DNA of 64,000 bases from Citrobacter sp. FP75. Its GTDB lineage: Bacteria; Pseudomonadota; Gammaproteobacteria; Enterobacterales; Enterobacteriaceae. Within the stretch, counting starts at the first letter, position 1; every line of letters begins with the position of its first letter. Below the pieces are notes generated by a model. It saw nothing but the letters and a program-made list of their open reading frames with translations. It was not told where the DNA came from and ran no database searches. The position numbers and the translations under genes were made by a program. This document shows positions 21,501 to 29,674 of this stretch, in pieces. The stretch spans positions 285,376-349,375 of the forward strand of contig NZ_JAFDOE010000005.1 of the NCBI RefSeq assembly GCF_018342065.1. Direction: 5' to 3'.

Positions 21501-22066
21501 TGATTTCAGACCATGATGATGAACTCATCAGCAAAGAGCAGACCTACGGGCGCTACCAGAAACCCGCCGACTACCTGCAAAGCTTTAATGAGTTTATCTC
21601 CACGCAAATCAACCAGTCCGCAGCGCTGTCGGTGGTGATTAACCGTCCACGCGACCTGACGCGTGAGCAGTTAAAAGAGATCCGTCTTTTGCTGGATGAA
21701 GCGGGCTACAGCGAGGCTAGCCTGCGCTCGGCGGTACGCACCCAGAGCAGCCAGGATATCGCCGCCACCATCATTGGACATATCCGCCAGGCCGCGCTCG
21801 GTGAACCGCTTATTCCGTTCGAGGAACGCGTTAAGCTGGCGCTGGACAAAATCTATGCCCAGCACAGCTGGAATAACGTGCAGAAACGCTGGCTCGAGCG
21901 GCTGGCAAAACAACTGGTGCATGAAGTGGTGCTGGATAAAAACTTCGTTAACCACCTGTTCTCCGCCGACGGCGGGACGAAGAAGCTCAACAGCCTGCTG
22001 GACAACCAACTGGACACCATTCTCGATCAGATGAGCGATGCATTGTGGGCACCCAAATCCGCCTGA
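18545..22066 (+). CDS. hsdR: Type I restriction enzyme, restriction and translocation subunit HsdR
   Basis: 1173 residues. The N-terminal region (1-120) and a glutamine-rich coiled coil (about 155-240) precede the nuclease domain with D(x)n-VEAKRK near residue 328. The SF2 motor follows: Walker A ATGTGKT at about 476-482, DEAH at about 579 and QMIGRATRR (motif VI) at about 825. The C-terminal helical part binds the methylase core. HsdR translocates DNA with ATP and cleaves at a distance when the target is unmethylated. The start is TTG at 18545 with AAGGAG 8 nt upstream. Overall similarity is to the EcoKI-type HsdR of family IA. Confidence 0.95.
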   Translation: MTTASPTQPTNFDFLAEYDPLLVQITATAERLFSSDPNTTLMKLRQFGEALAQNIAARLNISREDNPNQQELLYRLDRELQFDPAIRQLFHTLRIEGNKATHQFQTRHREAMDALKVARALAIWFHQTFDDAGSQFNPGPFVPPHDPSEQLNKSQSAIEQLKQTLLAANQKLESSEQLQTLLKQQKEEYEQLAHAMDIEAREQQQLLEISQQDLQTLQQNYEAKLTALQAQLAQQTQQAIMAQRKEFGRKSSYARKHIITEELTRILIDQQLNEWGWLADTQEITWKKGSRPEKGVNKAIAEWPTFADDEHGRADYVLFCGLTPVATVEAKRKNENVAGKIPQAERYSKGFQFDASMIPAWSEEGRVKGWEDGVNSVYQIPFVFSCNGRPYIKQSAEHSGTWFRDVRSPDNTRYPLESFITPEGLMDRLHRSRAEAEAKLHQEPFSYLGLRDYQVNAVKAVESALEQGSREALLAMATGTGKTRTIIGLIYRFLKAERFKRILFLVDRSALGEQAQDAFKEASLEQNQTLSQIYNVAELGDMAAEAETRVQVATVQSMVSRIYRSGTPPSVDTYDCIIIDEAHRGYTLDQEMTEGELSIRDNAQYLSSYRRVLDYFDAVKIGLTATPAKHTSEIFGHPVYVYSYREAVAEDWLIDHEPPVRYETQLSKYGIHFEAGDTVSAVDAETGEVDTSELEDELNFDVDAFNRKVITEDFNRVICEELAKEIDPSGDEKTLIFCATDAHADMVKRLLDEAMGAVNPDFNQAAIEKITGKSDQVSKLIKRFKNERYPSIGITVDLLTTGIDVPAITHLVFLRRVKSRILYEQMIGRATRRCDDIGKTVFWIHDPVDIYATLQDVNTMKPLVKNAGVSIEQLVEELSNDDVLETALNNPGDRPTETQADSLLNQLSQKIMRVLRKAEKKAEKRPEIRQKLNELEELWGMEPKQLHQHLHKLGPQQASAFLKQHRNLIRQLSDVGTLLGSEYRPVISDHDDELISKEQTYGRYQKPADYLQSFNEFISTQINQSAALSVVINRPRDLTREQLKEIRLLLDEAGYSEASLRSAVRTQSSQDIAATIIGHIRQAALGEPLIPFEERVKLALDKIYAQHSWNNVQKRWLERLAKQLVHEVVLDKNFVNHLFSADGGTKKLNSLLDNQLDTILDQMSDALWAPKSA

Positions 22067-22132
22067 TCGTGATACCCTTCCCCATAATTTTTTTACAGAC
22101 AGGCCGGGTAACCGGCCTTAACCGGAATAGTT

Positions 22133-23752
22133 ATGAGTAACAACGAAATCGTTCAGAAACTCTGGAATCTTTGTGACGTCCTGCGTGACGATGGTATCAA
22201 CTACAGCGATTACGTCACCGAGCTGGTGTTACTGCTGTTTATCAAGATGGTGCACGAGAACACCGAAGCGGAAACGCTGGATAAACACATCCTGCCAGAA
22301 GGGTGCCGCTGGAGCGATTTAAACAGCAAATCCGGTCTTAACCTGCTGAACGACTACAAACAAATTCTGCTGAAGCTCTCTACCGGTAAAGACGCCGAAG
22401 GCAAACTGGTCCACGCCGACCCGCTGATCACCGCGATTTATGCCGATGCGCAAACGCGCCTGCGCGAGCCGCGCCACCTGGAGCAGCTGATCCGCTCGCT
22501 GGATCAGATCGACTGGTTCAGCGCGCAGAAAGACGGTCTGGGTGATCTGTATGAAGGGTTGCTGGAAAAGAACGCCGGTGAAACCAAGTCCGGTGCCGGA
22601 CAGTATTTTACCCCGCGTGCGCTGATCAACAGCATGGTACGCTGCATCAAACCGCAGCCGGGCGAAGTGATTCAGGATCCTGCCGCCGGTACTGCGGGCT
22701 TTTTGATTGCCGCCGATCAGTACATCAAGGCCAATACCGACGACCTGTACGATCTGTCGGACAAAGAGCGCGTGTTCCAGAAGAATAAAGCCTTTATCGG
22801 CGTTGAGCTGGTGCCATCTACCCGTCGTCTGGCGCTGATGAACTGCCTGCTGCACGGGATGGAAGGCGATGAAAAAGGCGTGGTACATCAGGGCAACGCG
22901 CTGGGCATGGCCGGGCAGTCGCTGGCGAAAGCCGATATCATTTTAGCCAACCCTCCGTTTGGTACCTCCAAGGGTGGAGAAGCCAGTATTACCCGCGATG
23001 ACCTTACCTACAGCACCAGCAATAAACAGCTGGCCTTTTTGCAGCATATTTACCGCAACCTGAAGCCGGGCGGTCGTGCTGCCGTTGTGCTGCCTGATAA
23101 CGTGCTATTTGAAGCTGGGGTCGGTGCCGACGTACGTCGCGACCTGATGAACAAATGCAACCTGCATACCCTCCTGCGTTTACCAACCGGGATTTTCTAC
23201 GCGCAGGGCGTGAAAACCAACGTGCTGTTTTTCACCAAAGGTACCGACGCCGATAAATACCAGGAAGAGAACTGCACCGAAAACGTCTGGGTTTATGACC
23301 TGCGCACCAATATGCCGAGCTTCGGTAAGCGCACACCTTTTACCGAGCTACATCTCAAACCGTTTGAGGATGTGTTTGGCGACAATCCGCGCGGCAACAG
23401 CCCACGCACTGAAGGCGAGTGGAGCTTTAACGCCCGCGAGATTGACGTGGCCGACAGCGAAGAGAACCAGGACACCGAGCAGCACCTGACCACCAGCCGC
23501 TGGCGCTGCTTCAGCCGCGAGTGGATCCGCACCGCCAAATCCGATTCGCTGGATATCTCCTGGCTGAAGGATAAGGACAGCATCGACGCCGACAGCCTGC
23601 CGGAGCCGGACGTGCTGGCGGCAGAGGCAATGGGCGAGCTGGTGCAGGCGCTGGGCGAGCTGGATGCGCTGATGCGCGAGCTGGGCGCGGGGGATGAGGC
23701 GGATGCGCAGCGTCAGTTGCTGGAAGAAGCGTTTGGTGAGGTGAAGGCATGA
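22133..23752 (+). CDS. hsdM: Type I restriction-modification methyltransferase subunit HsdM
   Basis: 539 residues. An N-terminal helical HsdM_N domain (1-130), the AdoMet-binding motif DPAAGTAGF near residue 182 and the catalytic motif NPPF near residue 273, typical of N6-adenine methyltransferases. Two copies assemble with one HsdS to methylate the target sequence and, with two HsdR, to restrict. The C-terminal tail is rich in acidic and leucine residues. Its stop overlaps the hsdS start by 4 nt (ATGA), so translation is coupled. Confidence 0.96.
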   Translation: MSNNEIVQKLWNLCDVLRDDGINYSDYVTELVLLLFIKMVHENTEAETLDKHILPEGCRWSDLNSKSGLNLLNDYKQILLKLSTGKDAEGKLVHADPLITAIYADAQTRLREPRHLEQLIRSLDQIDWFSAQKDGLGDLYEGLLEKNAGETKSGAGQYFTPRALINSMVRCIKPQPGEVIQDPAAGTAGFLIAADQYIKANTDDLYDLSDKERVFQKNKAFIGVELVPSTRRLALMNCLLHGMEGDEKGVVHQGNALGMAGQSLAKADIILANPPFGTSKGGEASITRDDLTYSTSNKQLAFLQHIYRNLKPGGRAAVVLPDNVLFEAGVGADVRRDLMNKCNLHTLLRLPTGIFYAQGVKTNVLFFTKGTDADKYQEENCTENVWVYDLRTNMPSFGKRTPFTELHLKPFEDVFGDNPRGNSPRTEGEWSFNAREIDVADSEENQDTEQHLTTSRWRCFSREWIRTAKSDSLDISWLKDKDSIDADSLPEPDVLAAEAMGELVQALGELDALMRELGAGDEADAQRQLLEEAFGEVKA

Positions 23753-25116
23753 GTGCGGGGAAATTGCCGGAGGGGTGGGTACAAAGCGAACTGGATAATA
23801 TACTTCTTACTATTATTGGCGGAGGTACTCCAAGCAAAGCAGTCCCTGAGTATTATCAAGGTGATATTCCGTGGATGAGTGTCAAGGATATGAATAAACA
23901 TACCCTTACAGATACTGTCGACCATATTACCAATGATGCGGTAGAAAATAGCAGTACAAATATAATTCCTGCTGGGACACCGATTATTGCAACTCGTATG
24001 AGCTTGGGGAAAATTGTTACAGCATCTTTTGATTCAGCAATTAACCAGGACTTAAAAGCATTATTCCTATCTAGCGGAGTTGATCGTAATTTCTTTATTC
24101 ACTGGTACCGTTCGCAGGCGCGGCTAATCGAAAGTTTAGGGACCGGGACAACGGTAAAGGGAATACGTCTGGAGGTTTTGAAGGCTCTTTCAATTAATCT
24201 CCCCCCATTTTTCGAACAAAAAATCATCGCCGAAAAGCTCGATACACTGCTGGCGCAGGTGGGCAACACCAAAGCACGTCTTGAGCAAATCCCGCAAATC
24301 CTGAAACGTTTTCGTCAGGCGGTGTTGGCGGCGGCAGTGAGTGGAAAACTGACAAATGCCTCTAGAAACAGCCATAGTCTTATTGACTGGTACAGTACAA
24401 ATCTCGGGGCCTTGATCGTCGATTCCTGTAATGGGCTGGCTAAAAGACAAGGATTAAATGGTAATGAAATTACTATTTTGAGATTGGCCGATTTTAAAGA
24501 TGCTCAACGTATAATTGGCAATGAAAGGAAAATAAAGTTAGATGCTAAGGAAGAAAATAAATATTCCTTAGCCGATAATGATATTTTGGTTATAAGAGTG
24601 AATGGAAGTGCGGACTTAGCTGGTCGATTTATTGAATATAAGTCAAATGGTGATATTGAAGGATTCTGCGATCATTTTATACGTTTACGCTTAGATTCGA
24701 ATAAAATCATGTCTAGATTTTTAACTTATATTGCAAATGAAGGCGAGGGTAGATTTTATCTGCGCAATAGTTTATCAACAAGTGCAGGACAAAATACTAT
24801 TAACCAGACATCAATCAAAGGACTTAGTTTTTTACTTCCCCCATTAGAAGAACAACACGAAATCGTCCGCCGCGTCGAACAACTCTTCGCCTACGCCGAT
24901 ACCATCGAAAAGCAGGTCAACAACGCCCTGACCCGCGTCAACAGCCTCACCCAGTCGATTCTGGCGAAGGCATTCCGCGGCGAGCTTACCGCCCAGTGGC
25001 GTGCTGAAAACCCGGAACTGATCAGCGGTGAAAACAGCGCCGCCGCGCTGCTGGAAAAAATTAAGGCTGAACGCGCCGCCAGCGGCGGTAAAAAAGCCTC
25101 GCGTAAAAAAGCATAA
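23749..25116 (+). CDS. hsdS: Type I restriction-modification specificity subunit HsdS
   Basis: 455 residues. Two target-recognition domains (about residues 10-145 and 200-360) alternate with two conserved helical spacers: PPFFEQKIIAEKLDTLLAQV (about 152-171) and PPLEEQHEIVRRVEQLFAYA (about 363-382). The spacers form the coiled coil that sets the gap between the two half-sites. The DNA for both recognition domains (about 23780-24190 and 24360-24840) is strikingly AT-rich compared with the spacers and with hsdM, which fits the exchange of these domains by recombination. The recognised sequence cannot be predicted from this alone. Confidence 0.95.
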   Translation: MSAGKLPEGWVQSELDNILLTIIGGGTPSKAVPEYYQGDIPWMSVKDMNKHTLTDTVDHITNDAVENSSTNIIPAGTPIIATRMSLGKIVTASFDSAINQDLKALFLSSGVDRNFFIHWYRSQARLIESLGTGTTVKGIRLEVLKALSINLPPFFEQKIIAEKLDTLLAQVGNTKARLEQIPQILKRFRQAVLAAAVSGKLTNASRNSHSLIDWYSTNLGALIVDSCNGLAKRQGLNGNEITILRLADFKDAQRIIGNERKIKLDAKEENKYSLADNDILVIRVNGSADLAGRFIEYKSNGDIEGFCDHFIRLRLDSNKIMSRFLTYIANEGEGRFYLRNSLSTSAGQNTINQTSIKGLSFLLPPLEEQHEIVRRVEQLFAYADTIEKQVNNALTRVNSLTQSILAKAFRGELTAQWRAENPELISGENSAAALLEKIKAERAASGGKKASRKKA

Positions 25117-25123
25117 TTCTGAT

Positions 25124-25155
25124 AAAAGCGCACCGGAAGCGTGCGCTTTTATATA
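25124..25155 (+). terminator. Rho-independent terminator of hsdRMS
   Basis: AAAAGCGCAC and GTGCGCTTTT form a perfect 10-bp stem with a 7-nt loop, ending in TTTTATATATT, directly after the hsdS stop. Confidence 0.88.
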
Positions 25156-25248
25156 TTCACGCCCTTTTATAACCCGCAAAAATATATCTTACTTATTCCA
25201 AATCGCTCTTATTACATTCTGTTTTTAGCTGGACTTTTCTTTTATTTA

Positions 25249-25264
25249 CTGATGATATGCACAG
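25249..25264 (+). promoter_or_regulatory. LexA box of symE
   Basis: CTG-N10-CAG (CTGATGATATGCACAG) with AT-rich centre matches the LexA consensus core. It overlaps a possible -10 (TGATAT, 17 nt after TGGACT), so LexA would block RNA polymerase. SOS control of symE is known in E. coli. Confidence 0.8.
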
Positions 25265-25271
25265 GTATTTA

Positions 25272-25348
25272 TCGCAAGACGCCCGTGCTGCAACACGAGC
25301 GCCTCGCTAATCACAATCACTATTGGAATAGGAATAGAGACCATGACT
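25272..25348 (-). ncRNA. symR: SymR antisense RNA to symE
   Basis: The minus-strand sequence begins AGTCAT, covers the symE start codon and leader, and includes GTGATTGTGATTAGCGA, which I recognise from E. coli SymR. It ends in a hairpin (25274-25306 region, stem around GCGCTCGTG and CACGGGCGT). A promoter fits just upstream on the minus strand: TTCTGG, 17 nt, TAGAAT. SymR pairs with the symE message and blocks its translation. The ends are estimated by analogy with the 77-nt E. coli RNA. Confidence 0.75.
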
Positions 25349-25687
25349 ACCCCGCATTCTATTGCAGAATTCACAGATCCAGAAGTCTCCCCGGCAAATA
25401 ATCGTCTGGGTACCGTCAGCTATGCGAGTCGTTATCCGGATTACACGCATGTTCCGGCAATTATTATGAAAGGCCAGTGGCTGGAAGCCGCCGGTTTTAC
25501 CACCGGAACCCCATTCGATGTCAGAGTAATGCCAGGCTGCATTGTACTGACGGCAAAACTGCCGGAGCCGGAAGAACCGGCGTTATTGCAGTCGCTGCGT
25601 CGGGTGTGCAAGCTGTCCGCGCGTAAGCAACAGCAGGTACAGGAGTTTATCGACGTGATTTCAGCGAAGACACGCAGGCAGAAATAA
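25343..25687 (+). CDS. symE: SOS-induced toxin SymE
   Basis: 114 residues, like E. coli SymE (113). The core GQWLEAAGF ... [12 protein letters not shown] is the AbrB/MazE-like swapped-hairpin fold. In E. coli SymE is induced by DNA damage, has been linked to RNA cleavage and to nucleoid compaction, and is repressed by LexA, the SymR antisense RNA and Lon. The gene follows hsdS in the same order as in E. coli. A second paralogue lies at 54426-54788 in this window. Confidence 0.93.
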   Translation: MTTPHSIAEFTDPEVSPANNRLGTVSYASRYPDYTHVPAIIMKGQWLEAAGFTTGTPFDVRVMPGCIVLTAKLPEPEEPALLQSLRRVCKLSARKQQQVQEFIDVISAKTRRQK

Positions 25688-25695
25688 CCCCTGTT

Positions 25696-25718
25696 CCCCC
25701 TTCAGTCTGTGAAGGGGG
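25696..25718. terminator. Hairpin between symE and yjiS
   Basis: CCCCCTTC and GAAGGGGG form a perfect 8-bp stem with a 7-nt loop between the convergent symE and yjiS genes. T-runs are weak on both sides. Confidence 0.45.
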
Positions 25719-25735
25719 ATATCAACACCGCACCA

Positions 25736-25900
25736 TCACTCCACCTGATCGCGTCGCAACCCAACGTCCCGCAGTCGCTCGTCACTCATTTGCTGCAATA
25801 TACGCCGCGTTTGCGCCCGCAGGTGCCAGCGTTTAATCGCCTGCCAGATCTGCACCAAACCAATAAACGGCTGTTTTGCGTGGTTCTCGTGAAATTCCAT
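25736..25900 (-). CDS. yjiS: DUF1127 family small protein YjiS
   Basis: 54 residues, reading MEFHENHAKQPFIGL at the start and ending in LRDVGLRRDQVE. It matches the E. coli YjiS protein closely. The DUF1127 motif (LxxMSDERLRDVGLRRDQ) forms the C-terminal half. The GAGG ribosome site lies 7-10 nt upstream of the ATG at 25900. DUF1127 proteins are small, arginine-rich and in some bacteria involved in RNA turnover and phosphate metabolism; the function of YjiS is unknown. Confidence 0.9.
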   Translation of the reverse strand: MEFHENHAKQPFIGLVQIWQAIKRWHLRAQTRRILQQMSDERLRDVGLRRDQVE

Positions 25901-25999
25901 ACCCCACCTCCTCACCTTGTCAGAGGCTTTATCTTCGCGGATTTACCGCTAAACAATACAGACTCAAAAAGTACTTTTATTTAACATACAGATTGGTTA

Positions 26000-26021
26000 A
26001 AACAGTATCTGCACACTGTTT
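26000..26021. promoter_or_regulatory. Inverted repeat upstream of yjiR
   Basis: AAACAGT and ACTGTTT form 7-bp arms separated by 8 nt, between divergent yjiS and yjiR. MocR-type regulators usually bind repeats near their own promoter, so this is a candidate autoregulatory operator. No experimental support is known to me. Confidence 0.35.
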
Positions 26022-26077
26022 TTTCCACCGTTCTGTATTGGTTTATCCATCTGTATGGCAACAACGAGGGATACAGC

Positions 26078-27490
26078 ATGACGCGTTACCAACATCTGGC
26101 CACACTACTGGCCGAACGCATTGAGCAGGGGCTGTATCGCCATGGTGAGAAACTGCCGTCGGTGCGCAGCCTGAGCCAGGAGCACGGGGTGAGTATCAGT
26201 ACCGTACAGCAGGCGTATCAGATGCTGGAACAGCGGCAGCTGATCACCCCGCAGCCGCGTTCCGGTTACTTTGTCGCGCCGCAAAAAGCGCAGCCGCCCG
26301 TACCGCTGATGTCGCGACCGGTCCAGCGTCCGGTGGAGATAACCCAGTGGGATCAGGTGCTGGACATGCTGGCAGGTCATGCAGACAAATCGATAATTCC
26401 TTTCAGCAGCGGCGTCCCCGATATCAATCAACCCAGCCTGAAACCGCTCTGGCGCGAATTAAGCCGCGTAGTGCAGCACAATTTAGGCGCGGTGCTGGGC
26501 TACGACGAACTGGCCGGATGCCGCGAACTGCGTAATCAGATTGCCCGTCTGATGCTGGACGGCGGATCGGTAGTGGCTGCGGATGATATCGTGATCACCA
26601 GCGGCAGCCAGAGCGGAATGTCGCTGGCACTGCTGACGGTCTGCCAGCCAGGAGATATCGTCGCCGTAGAATCCCCCGCCTATTACGGTACGATGCAGCT
26701 CCTGCGCGGCTTAGGGATTAAGGTTATTGAGATCCCAACCGATCCGGATACCGGCATTAGTATTGAAGCGCTGGAACTGGCGCTGGATCAGTGGCCCATT
26801 AAAGGCGTGATCCTGGTCCCCAACTGTAATAATCCCCTCGGATTTATTATGCCAGATGCACGCAAGCGGGCGGTCCTCGCCCTCGCTCAGCGCCACGATA
26901 TTGTTATTTTTGAAGACGATGTGTATGGCGAGCTGGCAACAGAATATCCGCGTCCGCGCACCATCCACTCCTGGGATATCGACGGTCGGGTGCTGTTGTG
27001 CAGTTCGTTTACCAAATCCGTAGCGCCGGGCCTGCGCGTGGGTTGGGTTGTTCCGGGCCGCTACCATGACAAACTTCTGCATAAAAAATATGCCGTTATC
27101 GGCACCAACGTTCCCGCTACGCAGCTGGCGGCGGCAACCTTTGTGCGCGAAGGCCACTATCATCGCCATGTCCGACGCATGCGCCAGATTTACCAGCGAA
27201 ATATGGAAATCTACACCTGCTGGGTGCGCGAATACTTCCCCTGTGGGATCTGCGTCACCCGACCAAAAGGCGGCTTTATGCTGTGGGTCGAACTGCCACT
27301 ACAGGTCGATATGGTCTGCGTGGCCAAACAGCTCTGTCGGCTGAAAATACAGGTCGCACCGGGTTCACTGTTCTCCGCATCCGGAAAGTATCGCAACTGC
27401 GTGCGCATCAACTGCGCGCTGCCACCCAACGAGAAGCATCGGGAAGTGATGCAAAAACTCGGGGAAGCGGTGAAGGTAGCGATGGAGTAA
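26078..27490 (+). CDS. yjiR: MocR-family PLP-dependent transcriptional regulator YjiR
   Basis: 470 residues, the E. coli YjiR length. A GntR-type winged helix (about residues 1-70: KLPSVRSLSQEHGVSISTVQ) is fused to a fold-type I aminotransferase domain. The PLP lysine is in SSFTKSVAPGLRVGW (about residue 315) and NCNNPLG is the cofactor-binding asparagine motif. MocR proteins sense PLP or amino-compound ligands and usually regulate neighbouring genes; the target of YjiR is not established. Confidence 0.92.
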   Translation: MTRYQHLATLLAERIEQGLYRHGEKLPSVRSLSQEHGVSISTVQQAYQMLEQRQLITPQPRSGYFVAPQKAQPPVPLMSRPVQRPVEITQWDQVLDMLAGHADKSIIPFSSGVPDINQPSLKPLWRELSRVVQHNLGAVLGYDELAGCRELRNQIARLMLDGGSVVAADDIVITSGSQSGMSLALLTVCQPGDIVAVESPAYYGTMQLLRGLGIKVIEIPTDPDTGISIEALELALDQWPIKGVILVPNCNNPLGFIMPDARKRAVLALAQRHDIVIFEDDVYGELATEYPRPRTIHSWDIDGRVLLCSSFTKSVAPGLRVGWVVPGRYHDKLLHKKYAVIGTNVPATQLAAATFVREGHYHRHVRRMRQIYQRNMEIYTCWVREYFPCGICVTRPKGGFMLWVELPLQVDMVCVAKQLCRLKIQVAPGSLFSASGKYRNCVRINCALPPNEKHREVMQKLGEAVKVAME

Positions 27491-27541
27491 ATCAGGACCG
27501 CCCGGTGCTACCGAGCTGGCGACTGAATGTTCCGCTCATAT

Positions 27542-27640
27542 CTAATGGCTTAAATTATGCATATCCTCAGCGGATAGCCGGGTAATCTTTTGCACCGTGC
27601 TGATATCGATGCCGTCGGTCAGCATGGTGCGGGCAGAGAA
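27542..27640 (-). pseudogene. Remnant of an Rpn-family nuclease gene (yjiP-like)
   Basis: The minus strand reads ARTMLTDGIDISTVQKITRL followed by SAEDMHNLSH and a stop at 27542-27544. This looks like the C-terminal tail of Rpn (transposase_31, PD-(D/E)XK) recombination-promoting nucleases. E. coli has yjiP, an Rpn gene, at this same place between yjiR and mdtM. No upstream reading frame continues, so only a fragment survives. The upstream limit is approximate. Confidence 0.4.
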
Positions 27641-27838
27641 ACAATTTGCTCAACCAGCCACATCCTCACCTGCAACTTTCTCTCTTTGCGAGACGTTTTC
27701 AGAGATAAAAACGTCTCTTTGCAACGTCTGCATTTGTCTGGAACGCATCACGCAGAATCACTATTTCAATACGCATTCCCGCTTTTTCATCACGCTGCCT
27801 GTGCTATAACAAACCATCACTTTCAAGGAGGACGCGAT

Positions 27839-28654
27839 GTGACGCACACCCGGGATATTCCACAATCGTTCTGGCGTGATGAACAGCTCCCGTGGCTGGA
27901 GCTGCGCAGCACCTGGCAAAGCCAACAGGCATATAAGCGTCATCACCACTCTCAGCTCTCAATCGGGGCAATTCTTGAGGGTGAAACGCGCTGCTTGTGC
28001 GATGGCAAGGATTACCACCTGAAAGTGGGCGAACTGATTGTGATCCCACCACTGGCGCCTCACAGCTGCAACCCCGTTAACGGGCGGTTTCGCAGCTACC
28101 ACATGCTCTATCTTGACGCCCAATGGTGTCTTGCCCATCTGCCTGCATTGAACTGTAATCAGCAGCTTTGCACGCGCGATCCCGTTATCCACGATCCGCA
28201 ATTATTCCAGCGCTATGTAAACCTTGTGGCGCTTATGCAGCAACGGCAAACGATGCAGATAACTAATGCCGCACAAGCATTGCTGCGCTCGCTGCCATTG
28301 CAGTCGGCAACACCAGAAAATCTAAGCGCCACCAGCCAGTATCTGCGTGAACGGTTGCAGACCAACCTGCTGGCCCCGCCCTCGCTGGACGAGCTGGCGC
28401 ATGAGTGCAGCATGCGTAAAGAAACGCTGATCCGTACCTTTAAGCAGGACACCGGACTCACACCGGCAAGTTATCTGAACATCCTGCGGATTGACTTTGC
28501 CCGCAGGCGGCTTCGTGCCGGGGACGAGATTGCCGATGTCGGCTATCAGAGCGGGTTTGCCGACCAGAGCCATTTCCACCGCACCTTTGTCCGCTACACC
28601 GCAGCCACACCGCGCCAGTACGCGTTGGGGCGATCAATATCAGACAATAAATAG
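27839..28654 (+). CDS. AraC-family transcriptional regulator with cupin domain
   Basis: 271 residues from GTG 27839. An N-terminal cupin (HHHSQLSIGAILEGETR, then GELIVIPPLAPHSCNP) is followed by two C-terminal AraC helix-turn-helix motifs (SLDELAHECSMRKETLIRTF and IADVGYQSGFADQSHFHRTF). The perfect ribosome site AAGGAGG at 27825-27831 is 7 nt before the GTG. An overlapping ATG one base earlier is immediately followed by TGA and cannot be the start. It precedes a RhtB-family exporter, whose expression it probably controls; many such pairs handle amino-acid efflux. Confidence 0.85.
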   Translation: MTHTRDIPQSFWRDEQLPWLELRSTWQSQQAYKRHHHSQLSIGAILEGETRCLCDGKDYHLKVGELIVIPPLAPHSCNPVNGRFRSYHMLYLDAQWCLAHLPALNCNQQLCTRDPVIHDPQLFQRYVNLVALMQQRQTMQITNAAQALLRSLPLQSATPENLSATSQYLRERLQTNLLAPPSLDELAHECSMRKETLIRTFKQDTGLTPASYLNILRIDFARRRLRAGDEIADVGYQSGFADQSHFHRTFVRYTAATPRQYALGRSISDNK

Positions 28655-28702
28655 CGTGATGTCAGGCGTAGGGTGATCGCAGGCTCATTTCCTGAGGTCG
28701 CT

Positions 28703-29356
28703 ATGTCGCTGCTTTCATTACTCTTTCCGTCTGCTTTCCCCGCTCTTGTGCTGGCACATTTTGTCGCTCTGCTGAGCCCCGGGCCGGACTTCTTTTTACT
28801 GGTCGGTTACGCCGTACGCTACCGGATGCGAGGCAGTGCCGGGCTGTGTGTGGGTATCGCCATCGGCAATGGACTGTATATCCTGCTGGCGATTATTGGT
28901 TGGGGGATCCTGCGCCAGCTTCCCCTGCTGTTTACGGTTATTGAGCTGCTGGGCGCGCTCTATCTATTGTGGATTGGCAGCCTGCTGGTACGAAGCCGCC
29001 CGCAAACTCTGACCGGAGCAGACGGCCTGTCTACCAGACCTGGGTTTGGCAAACAGCTATTGCTGGGGCTAGGTTCGTCGCTGCTCAACCCAAAAAATGC
29101 GCTGTTTTATCTGGCGCTGATGACCGCCCTGCTCGGCCCATCGGTGACGCTGCTGCAACAAGCCGTGAGCGGGATCTGGATGACCAGCGTGGTGCTGTTG
29201 TGGGATCTGCTGATTGTGATGTTCATCGGTTTACCGCAGATCCAACAGCGGCTAACCAAAGGGATCCTTTGGATCGAGCGTGTCGCCGGGGGTGTACTGA
29301 TCGTCTTCGGCAGTGCAATCGCGCTGCGGTTTTTGCAGAGCGTCACTCTCTGTTAA
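28703..29356 (+). CDS. LysE/RhtB-family amino-acid exporter
   Basis: 217 residues with about six hydrophobic helices. The N-terminal signature LSPGPDFFLLVGYAVRYRMR and the later SSLLNPKNALFYL are typical of the RhtB family, which exports homoserine, threonine, leucine or other amino acids from the cytoplasm. The start at 28703 has TGAGG upstream. It lies 48 nt after the AraC regulator on the same strand. The substrate cannot be told from the sequence. Confidence 0.87.
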   Translation: MSLLSLLFPSAFPALVLAHFVALLSPGPDFFLLVGYAVRYRMRGSAGLCVGIAIGNGLYILLAIIGWGILRQLPLLFTVIELLGALYLLWIGSLLVRSRPQTLTGADGLSTRPGFGKQLLLGLGSSLLNPKNALFYLALMTALLGPSVTLLQQAVSGIWMTSVVLLWDLLIVMFIGLPQIQQRLTKGILWIERVAGGVLIVFGSAIALRFLQSVTLC

Positions 29357-29674
29357 GCGTGGCGATTTTCTGCAAATAAAGCGGATAAATTCGTTTAATT
29401 AATATCCAGTCCGCATTACACTGCGAATGACTATTATCCGTTCAACTTATTCTTCCCGAGGTGCGATGTGCTGATTGTTACCTGTAATCGTTACGTTTTC
29501 TGACCCGAGTCTGAAAACGTTTCTCCTGTTTGCGCCACGCGCGGGCAGCATTTTGATTACATGAAATTCAGTACATTTGCAGTCTGCTTTTTCTGCCATA
29601 GGTCTGACGTCTCAAAGACGGTATTGAATTTCGCTATTCCCGTTGAGGGTTTTCTCCCGACAAGGAGCTGTTTT
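29357..29674 (+). promoter_or_regulatory. mdtM upstream region
   Basis: About 320 nt without a recognisable gene. An inverted repeat ACGTTTTC (29493-29500) and GAAAACGT (29513-29520) may form a hairpin or an operator. The sequence ends in AAGGAG, the ribosome site for mdtM. Confidence 0.35.

Noticed and set aside
25274..25306. Hairpin in the symE leader considered as a riboswitch
   Set aside because: It is better explained as the 3' end of the SymR antisense RNA, as the matching structure at the second symE shows.
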